From contig JAGPXD010000002.1 in NCBI GenBank assembly GCA_020746995.1, positions 1,240,001 through 1,304,000 of the forward strand: 64,000 nt of DNA. The letters run 5' to 3'. Below the pieces are notes generated by a model. The model saw only the letters and a program-made list of their open reading frames with translations, did not search any database and had not been told where the DNA came from. Position numbers and translations under genes: made by a program. This document shows positions 1 to 11,328 of this stretch, piece after piece. Source of the stretch: Plectosphaerella cucumerina. Its lineage: Eukaryota; Ascomycota; Sordariomycetes; Glomerellales; Plectosphaerellaceae. The stretch's first letter is position 1; each line of letters opens with the position of its first letter.

Positions 1-117
1 TAGAGTATGCAGCAAATGGTGTTTCGAACGAGGCCTTGAAGAAAGAACAAGGTGAAGGAAAACGGGTACTTTGAACGGGGCCTTGGAGTGAACAAAAGGT
101 TTGGGCAAAAGGGTACT

Positions 118-353
118 TCGAACCAGACTTCGAAGCGGACTTCGAACGGGTTTTCGAACGGGACTTCGAGGGGACTTCAAGGGGGACTTTGAGCGGAATT
201 TCGAGAGACTTCGAACGGGATTTCGAGGGACTTCGAGCGGGCGGGATTTCGAGGGACTTCGAGCGGGCGGGATTTCGAGGGACTTCGAGGGGGACTTCGA
301 GGGGGACTTCGAGGGGGACTTCGAGGGGGACTTCGAGGGGGACTTCGAGGGGA
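118..353 (+). repeat. TTCGA-rich minisatellite with 12-base core
   Basis: Six head-to-tail copies of a 12-base unit (acttcgaggggg) occupy 282-353, the last with one change. Upstream, from about 118, the same TTCGA-centred motif repeats less regularly, including a duplicated segment of about 26 bases at 229-281. Degenerate TTCGAA motifs continue to about 565. The array would read as Gly-Asp-Phe-Glu repeats in one frame, but nothing around it looks like a gene. Confidence 0.9.
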
Positions 354-834
354 AGGAAAGGGGATTGGGCGTCAGGCGAGAAGGAAAGGAAAAATTGGAT
401 AGTGTTGTATTTCGAACCGGATTTCGAGGGGAGGAAAGGGGGACATTGAAGAAGAAAAGAAAAATTGGACAGTATGGTACTTCGAATGGGATTTCGAGGG
501 GGACGGAAGGGGGACGGAAGAAATAAGAACTTGAATGGCGGTGTATTTCGAACCGAATCTCGAACCGAAATTTCGAGACAGGGAAGGGCGGTGGGCGACA
601 AAGTCGCCGCAGCTGCGAAAGTAATCAGTCAAGTCAGAAGGTGGGAAGGGCAAACGGCAAACCTTGATTGAGAGCATGTCTCGCACAACTGAGAAGCTGC
701 ATCGCCAGGCCATTCGGCTGGTCGATCTTCTTCTCCTCTGCCCCTGGAGCGCGTTGTCAGTGAGGGAGAATGGATCAAGCTCACCTTTGTTGTCCGTGAG
801 TAGGTATTGCCCCTGTCGTCCTCGTTGTCCTCGT

Positions 835-884
835 GTCGAAGTCGTCGAAGTCGTCGAAGTCGTCGAAGTCGTCGAGTCGTCGAG
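835..884 (+). repeat. 9-base tandem repeat
   Basis: Four exact copies of gtcgaagtc run from 835 to 870, followed by a decayed tail of gtcgag units to about 884. It keeps the TCGA theme of the array at 118-353, so the two may share an origin. Confidence 0.9.
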
Positions 885-1896
885 AGAGAGCCAACCTCCC
901 ACTGCAGTCCCGCACGTGGACACCCCGCGAAGAACTCGGCTTTCACTTCTAGCAAGGCTTCTATTCACGCGCGTCGGCAGGAAGTGTCAAGGCATCATCG
1001 GACCGTCGCTCCCCAGCGATGCCTAGCCTAGCTTCCCTATCCCCGAAACGCCGCCACTCAAACAGGAGTGATCCCGCCAGGGCTTTCCATTGGGACCGTT
1101 CGTCGTATGAGAAGGTTTAACAAAACCAGCCAGGAACAACCAAGTACTGAGTCCACGGACCTCCCCGGCAGGCCCTGCGGGTCGGCGCCTTTCCCTTTTA
1201 CTGCTGACTCCCTTCGAACGACGTCTCCCAGAACGGGTCAGTCGCGGCGGCAGGATGAGGGATCCGTCGTCGTGCTTTGCCGTGAAGGGGTCACGAACGC
1301 TCGCGACCCCAGACCGCCTCGCTTGTGGTGTAGAAAGGTCAGGCCGGCTCCGCGTGCAATGACTTGGATTTCGCTTGCAATGTATTAAGGCGCACCGTGT
1401 TCCTGCGGGGTAGGGACTGAGTGGTGTCGATGAGGCTGGCTCGGTATTGGGTTCGGTGGTTTCGGAAAAGATGAGCTCGTCGAGAAAGCTGTCGAATGAC
1501 GAGAGGTATTGCAAAGAGGAATTTCGGAGAGGGAGACTCGTCGAAGCGAGTTTTCGGAAGAGGAGGAGAGGAGGAGACCGTCGAGAAGAGTTGTCGGATG
1601 AGGAGGGGAGGTTCGGAGAGCTAAAACACGTCAGTGAAGAGAGGGGGGATGGGATTGTATGCCTGTGATGAAGAAGCAGTCAGCCTTCTGGGTTGTGATG
1701 ATGCATGAAGACAACGCGCAGCAGAGACAGGAGAAGAAGAAGAGACAAGCAGAATGACCTGACTGGGAATGAAGTCAGCGTAAACAGACGACCTATGAGG
1801 GTTAGCTGACTTGACACAAGGGAGAGGCCAAACCGAGATGAGAAAGTGATGGGTGCAGAGCTGGGGCAGAGGAAGAGATGCGAGGCGAGAGGGGAG

Positions 1897-2015
1897 GTGG
1901 GAGAGGTGAGAGTGTGGGAGAGGTGAGAGTGTGGGAGAGGTGAGAGTGCGGAAGAGGTGAGAAGGCGGGAGAGGTAAGAGGGCAGGAGAGATAAGAGTAT
2001 GGGAGAGGTGAGACT
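1897..2015 (+). repeat. 17-base purine-rich minisatellite, 7 copies
   Basis: Seven tandem 17-base units (consensus gtgggagaggtgagagt) fill 1897-2015 exactly. The first three are identical and the last four carry one to five changes each. The unit is almost all purine on this strand, the kind of asymmetry that can form triplex structures. No coding function is apparent. Confidence 0.95.
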
Positions 2016-3373
2016 GGCGAGATGGGTGAGGCGACTGGAGGGGCTGCGCGGGACGGAGAAGGCCGAGCGTGGCTTGCAGGGAAAGGAAGAAATCAGAAGA
2101 AGATGAAGGAAGATGGAATCTGATGAATCCGAGTTGTTTGCTGATGAGTCGGGTTAAAGAAGGGGTTTTGGTTCTGGTGTGGAAAAGGCGAGAGGTGGTG
2201 GTGGTGACCAGGGCTTGGTGGGTGAAAACACCACCGCCAAAAACAATTTGCCAAGGGGATGGACCTGTGCGCGGGATCAGTAGGTGGGGTACCTGAAAAA
2301 TCAGGTGAAGGTGATGTAAACAGAATCGGCAGGTGCAGGAAATTTTGGTAGAGCGTTTGTTTTGGGCAGGCACGTCGAGGCGCGCACGTGTTGCGGCCTG
2401 GTTGACGTGTTGTGGTGGTTGGGTGTTTGGAGGGCAACAGCCTGAGGTCAGGTGGGTTTTGGGATGAATTTTCAGTGAATATCAAGCGCGTGGCAGCAGG
2501 CACCTAGGAAGGCAGTGGTCAAGAAGAGATGCACTGCCAGGTCGAGGCTGGAGGGGTAGAGCTGGTGGACTTGGCGCCTGGGGAGAAGCCCAGAACTGCA
2601 GACTTAATATTTGTACGTGTTGCAGAGAAACCGGGCAGTATTGAGTATGCTTGAAATCAGCCTGTTTTGAAGAAGAAGCAGTTGTCATCCAGCTCTTTGG
2701 TTCTCATGGACGGACTGTACAGCAGCCATGGTGCCAGGACATGGGAAGCTGGACGCAACAGAGCCGTCACATAGCTTCTCCTTTAGAACAAAGGACTCCA
2801 TCTCGAGAAGCTATACAAATATCAAGACAGATAAGCTGTTTCCAACCAAATGCCCTTGAAAGAGAAATTGACCCGGTGAAACATGCCGCAAGTCCGTGAG
2901 GCCTGGCCTCGATCCTCCAGGTCGGTCCAATCTGGGCCTTCTGATGGAACACGAGCAAAAGCATCATGCAATGCTACTCAACCTCCCAGATGCAAGCCTC
3001 ACATCCAGACTCAAGATCTTTGATGTGAACAGCCGAATGTTGCTATTGTCAAAGACACCTTGTTCATGTAAGTTGCAGGTCGTTGAACAAAACCGGGCCC
3101 GGGCCGATGCGTCGGGCCTTCAAGACCCCCAAGCCCGATCCGGACCCCGCGCCACACCGCTGGACCTGGCGCTAGCGCTTCCCCGGAGCCATTGCAGGGG
3201 TTCGCTTCCTGTCCCGTCCGTCATTCGGATCTCTTCAAGTTCATCAGCAATCATCCATCTCCGACCGATCATCAATCAATCCACGGATGATGACAGCAGC
3301 CGAAGCCGTCAGTCGACACCCAAGAAGCTGGGCGATTGATCTCAATCATGTCGCCTTCCGCAATCCCACCCAA

Positions 3374-3407
3374 TTGACGCAGCAGGTCAATCGACGAGGC
3401 AGGTCAA
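3374..3407 (-). repeat. dispersed 17-base repeat unit, site 1
   Basis: Read on the minus strand, this holds two units related to ctgctgcgtygrttgac (Y is C or T, R is A or G). The same unit occurs at 33654-33710 and 40566-40627. All three sites lie between genes. Confidence 0.75.
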
Positions 3408-3815
3408 AAGTGGCTGCTTGAAGGTGCTGTGCAAGACTCGCGATTGGCGACTTTCGTCAACTCAACTCGAACCGAAAAATGACACTGAACATGGCCTTGC
3501 ATGTGGGTGAGGGAGTGCTCCGAAATCTGAAGCAGCACTGACGTTGAGACAGCCTGCATTCACACGGCGGACATCTCGCGGGCGCTGCTCATCTCTTCGG
3601 CGCTGGAGGGCAACCGTGAACCTCAGTGGGTTCCGCTAATTCGCCGTATGTGGCCCGCTGTGGGGGAGCCGGAATGCGGCCGGGCTCCTGCACGAGCTTC
3701 TTCGGGCCTGTTTCCGACAGCACCGGCCGGGAGACACCGGGCTCATCCCTGCACGCCTTTTTATCAGGAGCTTCGTCCCTCGACTCACGCCGTCGACACA
3801 GCCTGTGCCAAAGCA

Positions 3816-5250
3816 ATGCCAGCCGATTTCGAAGAAATACAGGTCGACAACATGGCCGGAAAGCAAGCAAGTCAATACACAAGACGAGCCCATGTCATCC
3901 CCGCCAGCACGCCAAGGCATAGCGAGTTGTCCGTCCGGAGGGACCTTGCTGCGCCTCTGAGGCTCTCGGTACACGACTATCATGTGATCGACGCAGATCC
4001 CCAGGGCATCACTGTCATTCTGACGCATGGGACTTCTTTCAACAAGCATTTCTGGGAGCTGATCATCGCTTCCCTTCTCGAGAGTCAAGATGTGAGAAAG
4101 ATTTGCAAGCGGTTCATTACATTTGACGCAGCCAACCACGGAGACAGCGCGCTGCTCAATAGGGGCGTGCTCCCTACAAAAGGTGGTGCTGCAGATTGCC
4201 GAGAAAGTGGCGGATAGGAAAGCTGACTCTGCTATTAGCCTGCTGGCAAGATGACTCTCGAGACGTGCTTGAGACTTTGAAGCACTTCAAAGTCGAGCAG
4301 CCAGTGCTTGGAATCGGTCACTCGTTCGGCGGAGGAGCATTGTAGGTTCATTGTTCCAAACCAAAACGACTCATGCTCCCACTGACACTCCTTCCCTTCA
4401 GATGTCATGCGGCCATGATGAGCCCTGGCACCTTCTTGTCCACCATTTTCGTCGAACCGATACTCTTCCGGATGAAGGCCCAGACCGAAGGAGTGGCCCA
4501 AATGGCGCTGAGAAGACGAGACGTTTGGGAGTCCAAGTGAGAAGCCCGGAGCAGGCGCCGTGGGCAAAACAGAGGCTGATCGGTCCAGAGAAGCAGTGAC
4601 GGCGGCTTTCGGGAGGAGCGCCGGTCTCCGAGACTGGGACGCGATGCAACTCCAGGTGTACATCGTGAGTCGTTCGCACAGACCGTGACGATCCAACTCG
4701 AATCTAACATGGTCCAATCTCCAGGATCAGGGAACGTTTCTCGATTATGACTCGAAAGTGCGCCTAAAGACGCCAAAGGAACAAGAAGCGGTATGTCTTC
4801 GACAACGAGCGATGTTGAGTGGTGGCTAAGACGGGCGGCTTTCCTGGTCCAGGCGACATATCTGGCAGCGCCTCACCCCGAGATCTTGAATCTTCTGAAG
4901 CAGTCGCACGGGCGGCATCACTTCGTATGGGGCTCCGAGAGCAAGGTCATGTAAGATGGCGCCCGCACTGCCGCCTCGAACGACCACTGACCAGATTGCG
5001 CGGCGTTGTAGTTCCTCCGAGAACCGCGAGTCGGTTGAGGCCATATTGCGGCCTCCCTCGACTTCGCAGGTCGTCTCCGGCGCCGGTCACCTTGTACGTA
5101 CCCTACCATCCATCCCTCCCGACCCCGAGATGACCAATGCATTAATTGATCTTCCTCCAGATCCCCATGACGCATCCCAGCGGCCTCAGCGACATCCTCG
5201 GCGACTTGATCATCTCGCTTGCCGGGTTTCGTCCGAAGGGCAAACTGTGA
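3816..5250 (+). CDS. alpha/beta hydrolase, possible peroxisomal esterase/lipase type
   Basis: This is a serine hydrolase of the alpha/beta fold. Eight exons fit: 3816-4182, 4239-4341, 4402-4536, 4589-4664, 4725-4790, 4853-4950, 5012-5093, 5161-5250, giving 338 residues in one unbroken frame. Visible motifs are an oxyanion-hole HGTSFNKHFW near residue 75, the nucleophile elbow GHSFGGG coded at the end of exon 2, and a GAGHLIP segment near the C-terminus that should carry the catalytic His. The protein ends in -KGKL, a weak match to a peroxisomal PTS1 tail. Relatives include yeast Lpx1 and the esterase/lipase-type genes of fungal AK/AF-toxin clusters. An ATG at 3852 is an alternative start. The substrate is unknown, and the link to the downstream ligase and reductase is inference from position. 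Confidence 0.85.
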
Positions 5251-5919
5251 GGAAGTTTGTTGCAACACAGGCACGCACTTGGTACGCGGTGGATAGACAA
5301 GCGCTCGGGTTGGGGTGGGATGGGGGCCAGGGCGGTCCGGAAATTCCGTGCTGCATTCCGAACACCACCACCAGCCCCAGCCACGAGCCGTCAGCACCGG
5401 GAGATGCCAGGTCATCAGCACCAAAGTGCGGGGGACGGCCCGCGGAGCGATTGGGGGTCCAGGGGATAGGCTTCGCGGTCTCGCCTTGATCCGGGGTGCG
5501 TCTAGGCGATCCAGGGTCCCCATGTCGCCGGAGAGCTTCAGGCCCAGGCCGCTTGGAGGTTAGGGTTATGCGTCGGCCGCGTTTAGCTCTCATAGCACCC
5601 AATCAACTGTGCGTTTGTTGATCACCGAGTCAAGGCCGGATGAGCTCGGGCTGCCAGCCCTGGAGACTGACGCCCCCTCGCGTCGCTGCTAACCCGCTGA
5701 GCGTGTGGTGTGGCGCTGGCCGAGCACTGCGAGGGCGTTTTGCACTGCCCTTGCCAGCCGGATATCAAAGGCTGGGGAGCCATCGTTTTGCAGTGCTCAC
5801 CTTCCCCAGATTCCCCGCCGGAGCTTTCTCCACGCTGCATTCACCACCACCGACGTCCGCCCGCGTCAACAATCTCTCTGAGCGAGGAGAATCGCGACGG
5901 ACATCGTGGAGGAGCCATC
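5251..5919. other. intergenic, promoter side of the Zn2Cys6 gene
   Basis: About 670 GC-rich bases with no supported gene. Several open frames overlap one another on both strands without recognisable motifs or splice logic. It probably holds the 3' end of the hydrolase transcript and the promoter of the regulator starting at 5920. Confidence 0.6.
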
Positions 5920-8734
5920 ATGGATCACGACAAAGACTACATCGACTCCGACTGTGTCGAGGTCGCCACGGAGGGGCACAACAGGTCTGAGAAAGCAGAG
6001 CGACGACCCTCACATTCCATCAGCGTCGACGGGAGCGGCAGGAAAAAGGGCGACAAGAGATCGAATGATGGCACAAGCCCGGAGCCGTCAGAGGCTGGGG
6101 CCAAGAAGATGAAGAGGGGCAAGTACATCTCGAGGGCGTGGTACGTTGACCCAGTGGCGGATGTCGGGGGGAAACATGCGAGCTCACACATCCCAGCACA
6201 TCATGTCAGCAACGGAAAGTCAAGGTCAGTGTTCTGATGACAGCCCATTACTCTACTGCGGCCGAATTTGTGACTGATGGGCAACTTTCCAGTGCGATGG
6301 GGGCGAGCCATGTACAAACTGCGTCGCGAGAGACCAGGCCTGTATGTTCGCCCCGAGGGGCCGGCAGGCGACACTGGAGCAACGCATCCGCGCGCTGAGC
6401 TCCGGCGAGGATGATCTACTTCTCAGCTTGAGCAACAAGTAAGCAAAACTTGGCATCCGCAAGCCAGAAGGGTCCATGCTAACAAGAACCTCCAGCATCG
6501 GAGGAGGCGTCAACACAGCAGAGCTGGTGGCCCGCCTGATGGACGTCGAGCGCCGGCTAAGCATGATCTCGAAACCCGAAGGCTCCCTGTACAAGCCCCG
6601 TGCCCACTTCCCCCAGACGCACCCGATGCCCGTCGAGGAGCAGCAGCCGGTAGCAAAGACGGACCTCCAAGCCGTCATGGAGTCGGACGGCCAGACCTTC
6701 GCCGGCGAGATCTCCATGAGCCCTGGCCTCGAGGACGGCGATGAGAAGCTCGACGGACGCTCGGCACGGCGAACAAACGAGTACTCCTCTCGATCACCCC
6801 TCCACAACACAGATCCCTCCGGCGATAGGTCGCCGCGCAAGATCCGAGCATGGCTGGAGCCTCTCCTCGAGCAACACGGCGTCGTCGCCGACGAGACAGA
6901 ATGGCGCCGCTACATGCACATCTTCTTCGACGAGATCCACGTCCTCTACCCCTTCCTCCACCCTCCGTCAGTATGGGAGACCTTCAATGAGCTCTGGGAG
7001 TTCTCCGCCCTCTGGCCCATGACGAGCCCCGCCGAGCGCGAGCACAAGCGCATGTCAGTGGCTCTGGTATGCTTCGCCCTCGCCCTCGGCCGGTGCACCG
7101 TCTCGAGCCGCGTCACCGACGCGAATGGCGTGCACTCATCTGGCTGGACCCTCTACAGCGTCGGCATGAGTCTTCTTCAAGACGCAGAGGAGATGAGCAA
7201 CACGGCGGCCAAGTCGCTGCTCGCCCTACAGACGCTCCTCGTGCGCGTAATTTACCTCTTCCGTCTCGATGCCACGCAAAGAGCCGCCCGCCTTCTCGCC
7301 CTCGCCGTCTGCAACGCCCATATCATCGGACTCAACCGCCAAGGTACCCTCGACAGCATGCCCGTCTTCTCAAGCCAAATGTTCAGCCGCGCTTGGTGGT
7401 GCATCTACGTGCTGGACCGCCGCCTTGGCCTTGAGTCTGGCCGCCCCTGCATCATTCAGGATGGCAACGTCGACACGGCGCCGCCATTGAATCTGGGAGA
7501 TGAGTGGCTCACGCGGTTCCTGTCACGACCAGAGAAACCCGCGCAAGTGCAGCGGGAGATGGCCCTCGAGACCGCTGCCGACCGCGTCACACCGATGCCT
7601 TATCTCCAAGCCTTGGTGCGATACTCAAAGGTCGTCGGAAAGGTGTGGGAGCTGCTGTATGGAGTCAAGGCTTCGAGGTCCAACTCATCCGCCATGATCG
7701 AGTACGCCGACACAGTCCTGTGCAACCTCTTGGACGTTCTCCCAGAGAGCTTGTCGTACGATCCCAACATCCCAAGCAATGTGCAATTCGCAACGCGGCT
7801 GCGATGGCAAGTCAAGCAGACGATGCTTCTCTACACTGTGAGTTGGACCTAGTCCTCTATAATCGATCCCCTGCTAATGTCGCAGTGCACACACTTCCTC
7901 CGCCTGCTCGTGAGACGCCCGTTCTCACAAGACGTGCCAGCCCACGGTAACGGCGAAGAGGATGACGACTTCGAGTCTGTCACGGTCTGTGCGGGCTTGG
8001 CGGACAGCATCCTCAGCGCCCACGACAGCATCCAGGACGACGAACTCAAGTACTGCTTCCCCTTCAGCCACTACCTGACGAGCGCCACCATGGTCATGAT
8101 CAGCCTCATCACGCGCGAGCCGAAGCTCAAACGCCGCCACCGATACATCATCATGGCTGCTACACGCTCGCTGAACATCTATTGTCACCGCATCTGGGTC
8201 TCTGGTAAGATGATGCGATGGGTGTCCAAGCTCACATCGCTCGTCCATCGAACTCTCGGCGAAGCCCCAGGAGATGTGTCACGGCAACACCAGGCTTCCT
8301 CTCAGGACAACGGGTTACAGCAACAGCAGCAGCAACAACAGCAGCTGACTCCTCGTTCGGACCAGGGCGTCAGCGGCAGTGGGACAGCATACACTCAGCA
8401 GTCCATGGTGACGCCGAACCTCCAAACAGACAAGGTGGACCTCGACGGGTCGGCGCCCTGGATGATGGCGGCCGACATGCAGCCCGTCGATATGCCCGAG
8501 TGGGTCATGTCGGACTTCAACTTTGAGACCATCATCGCAGGCGAGGGGGCGAACACGAACGCCAAGATGGGCAGCTCCCTCAGAGGGCAGATCCCCACCG
8601 CACAGGAGGATGGCGGATCGCTGCTGAGGGCGAGCAACTTGGACGTGGACGAGCTCATGTTTGGGGCGCTGGGGCCTAACGGCATCTTCAATTTGGATAT
8701 GGATCTGGACCAGACGGGCGTAAACATGTTCTAG
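5920..8734 (+). CDS. Zn2Cys6 transcription factor with fungal-specific regulatory domain
   Basis: A nuclear DNA-binding regulator of 861 residues. Exons: 5920-6140, 6197-6224, 6293-6438, 6496-7837, 7886-8734. The zinc cluster is complete only after splicing: Cys 74, 77, 84, 90, 93 and 100 give CX2CX6CX5CX2CX6C, with basic residues between the second and third Cys. A 28-base exon codes the middle of the cluster. From about residue 270 the sequence resembles the Fungal_trans domain (HIFFDEIHVLYPFLHPPSVW). A Gln run is coded near 8320-8345, and the acidic C-terminal part could be an activation region. The gene converges on the acyl-CoA ligase gene (145 bases between stops), so it is a candidate local regulator of the ligase/reductase pair. 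Its targets are unknown. Confidence 0.92.
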
Positions 8735-8878
8735 CATCAAACGGTAGCAGGGTTACGATACCACGAGCAATGGCAACACGGAAGGATGTCATATTGAGGC
8801 GAGAACTTGGAGAAGTCTGTATGAATATAGCATGAATCTAAATTAATGCCATCTATGAACCACTCATTTCGGTTGCGT

Positions 8879-10833
8879 CTACAACTTGGCGATTGGCTTG
8901 CGGCGGGCAACGTTGGCCGGGAGAAGACGGCGGAGGATCTTTCCAGCAGGACTGTCACCCTTTCGTTAGCAACGCTCTTTCGAATTCAGTGGGAAGAACT
9001 TACTTCCTCGGGATCGAAGGCAGGACAAAGATTCCCCCCTTGATCTGCTTGTACCGCGCCACCCTAGCGTTGACATGCTCGAGTACCTCGCGTTTCAGGG
9101 CCTCCACCTTATCAGATCCCTCGACCGAGGTTGTGATGTAGGCAACAGGCACCTCCGAGGTGCCGTGCTCGTTGTAAACACCACAGACTGCTGCATCGTT
9201 GACGAGAGGGTGGGTGATGAGGATCGCTTCGAGCTCGGCGGGGGCAACCTGCTGGCTGGTGAATGTTAGCAGTGGTTGGGGACTAAGGACTTCGTGGTGT
9301 ACTCACCCTTTGACTTTGATCATCTCCTTGGCCCTGTCGACGATGAAGAGATATCCGTCGTCGTTGACGTAGCCAATGTCCCCCGTCTTCATGAAGCCGT
9401 CGGCCGTCATTGGGCTATCGACTTTCTCGGCACCGGCGACGTAGCCCTGCATGATGTTGGGGCCGCGGATGATGAATTCGCCGACGGACGCATCTAAGGA
9501 CGGTCAGCATTCGGGATTGAAGCAAAGGAACTTCACTCACCCTTTCCCTCCTCGTCAACTACCCTCATCTCCATGCCGGGCAGCAGTCTGCCAATGGTTC
9601 CACGGATGTTGGTCTCCTCTTCTCGTTGAGACGCCACACTCGGGCTGGCCTCGGTCATGCCGTACCACGAAGTCACGACACAACCAATCTTCTTGGACAG
9701 TTCGTCTGCCTGGCGTTGATCCAAGGGTGCGGCTGCATTGACCAGGCACTGCACGGAGGAATAGTCGCCCTCTGAGGCTACGGGGTTGCGGAGGAATTCG
9801 AGTGCGATGGGAGGAACAACGTTGATGTGGGTAACTGGGAACAACATGTGTTAGATGTGAGTATCACAGCTAGGTAGTACTAGAAGAAAGAATGCCTACT
9901 CTTGTCTCTCTTGACTGCCTTCAACAGGAGGGGCAGCTCGAATCTCTTGAAAACGACAATGGGTGCACCCTGCAGAACGATTAGAGGGTACGAGAATTGG
10001 TCACTGGAGTGCCTACCTGACAGACGTACTGGCACGAGAAGCCAGCGAGACCCAGGATGTGGAAAAATGGTACGATGAGGGCCGTGACCGTTTTGGGGTT
10101 GAACATGCCGGCGAGACCCTGAGACTGCTGGAAAATGTTTGCGACCACGTTGCCGTGGCTCAACTTGACGCCTTTGACGAGACCTGATGTTCCGGAACTA
10201 AAGCAGATAAATGCCAGAGTTCTGGCGGTAGCCCCCGGTGGGAGCTTCGCAGGCTCAAAGTCCGCAGAGCCGGATCGCAGGATGCTCTCAATATCCAATG
10301 CCTTGGCTTGTCCTTCGTCACGAGTAGAGTCCCACAGGTGGAGAACGGGATCTACCCCTGGAGTCATGGCCACGGCGGCAGCTAGACGGGGGGAGAGGTC
10401 TTTCTCTACGAGGATGTGGCTCGGACGACTCAGCTTGAGGGCATGAGAGAGCTCGCCTGGTTCGTAGAGCGGGTTCAGTGCCGACACGACCGCCCCAGTT
10501 GCCAGAATGCCATGCACGCAGACGGGGTAGTAGTTCTTGAAGGAGATGGGATCAGTGTGAAGTCTGGTTAACTTGAGGACATTGACTTACCCGGTTTGTG
10601 GACAAGATTCCCACCACATCGCCGGGCTTGACCCTGACGACATGCTGCAGGTGGCGGGCGATCTTCCTCACTCCCAACCTGAAGCTGAAATAAGTGAAGA
10701 CGGTCTCGCCAGAAATGCCATCAATGATGGCCGGTTTGTCATCAGGAGTGTTGTTGATGTTGTGGTGGAGCAGAAGGTCCGTCAAGGTCGCGTCCTTGGG
10801 GTAGCTCAGGGGCTGCTGGCTGCTGTAGATCAT
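8879..10833 (-). CDS. peroxisomal 4-coumarate-CoA ligase-like acyl-CoA synthetase
   Basis: This AMP-forming ligase activates a carboxylic acid with ATP and joins it to CoA. Exons on the minus strand: 10833-10591, 10535-10017, 9969-9900, 9834-9541, 9493-9307, 9255-9004, 8951-8879, for 545 residues. Recognisable motifs are the P-loop-like SSGTSGLVKGV, the adenylate-binding YGMTE, a TGD segment and the C-terminal catalytic lysine motif PAGKILRR. The last three residues are AKL, a standard PTS1 signal, so the enzyme should act in peroxisomes. The start at 10833 (MIYSS) matches the usual start of fungal 4CL-like proteins. It is divergent from the PRISE-type reductase at 11329. The substrate could be an aryl or a medium-chain acid; the sequence does not decide. 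Confidence 0.93.
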
Positions 10834-11328
10834 AGCTGCGAGTTTCTGGCAACACGGGTGGGAGGCTGCGGGTAGGATGACTGACTGGCTCCTCAGTGTT
10901 CTCCAAATCTCCAAGCACCAAGTCTAGGAACAATGTTATCACTCTGACAGGCGGGAGAGCAGGAGCCTGTCCTCGGGACCGCAGCACGGGCGTGGAGTCC
11001 CCACGGGGTAGCGTGGGAGTCGGGCGCCGTGTGCCCGGGGATTGACTCCGAAGCCCCGAGCTGAAGTTCCGGACGGTGGAATCGCGCCCACACCACCACG
11101 ACATCGGCCCTTCCGGAATTGTTTCCTTGCAGAAAGTCGACGAGGAACAAGAAGCAGGTGCGCAGTGTGTTACAGCTCCATTATTCAAAGATTAAGTAGT
11201 CAAGTTAACCTGGCTATTACTCGTGGTGTTGAGCAACATTGAGCCCATTCCCCATTGTTCCCGAGCAGTGTCACTTTACTCCCTTCATCTCATTACCAAC
11301 ACACCATACCCGAACTTTCCCCGCAACC
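10834..11328. promoter_or_regulatory. shared divergent promoter, ligase / PRISE reductase
   Basis: These 495 bases separate two start codons pointing away from each other, so both promoters must lie here. No clear TATA box or palindromic operator was picked out by eye. Confidence 0.55.

Larger units (their letters stand above)
1..3815. other. gene-free repeat-rich stretch
   Basis: No coding region could be supported here. Open frames exist on both strands but they are low in complexity and follow the repeats (Asp-Phe-Glu-Gly, Val-Glu-Val and Ser-Pro-His-Leu runs), so they look like by-products of the repeats. The plus strand is strongly purine-rich at about 1-660 and 1440-2110. Four repeat blocks are listed separately. 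The remaining sequence from about 2100 to 3800 is of ordinary composition, and its last part would be the promoter of the hydrolase gene that follows. Confidence 0.6.

Noticed and set aside
1621..2373. A 250-codon minus-strand open frame rich in Ser, Pro, Leu and His
   Set aside because: It runs across the 17-base minisatellite and owes its openness to the purine/pyrimidine bias; no motif, no splice logic.
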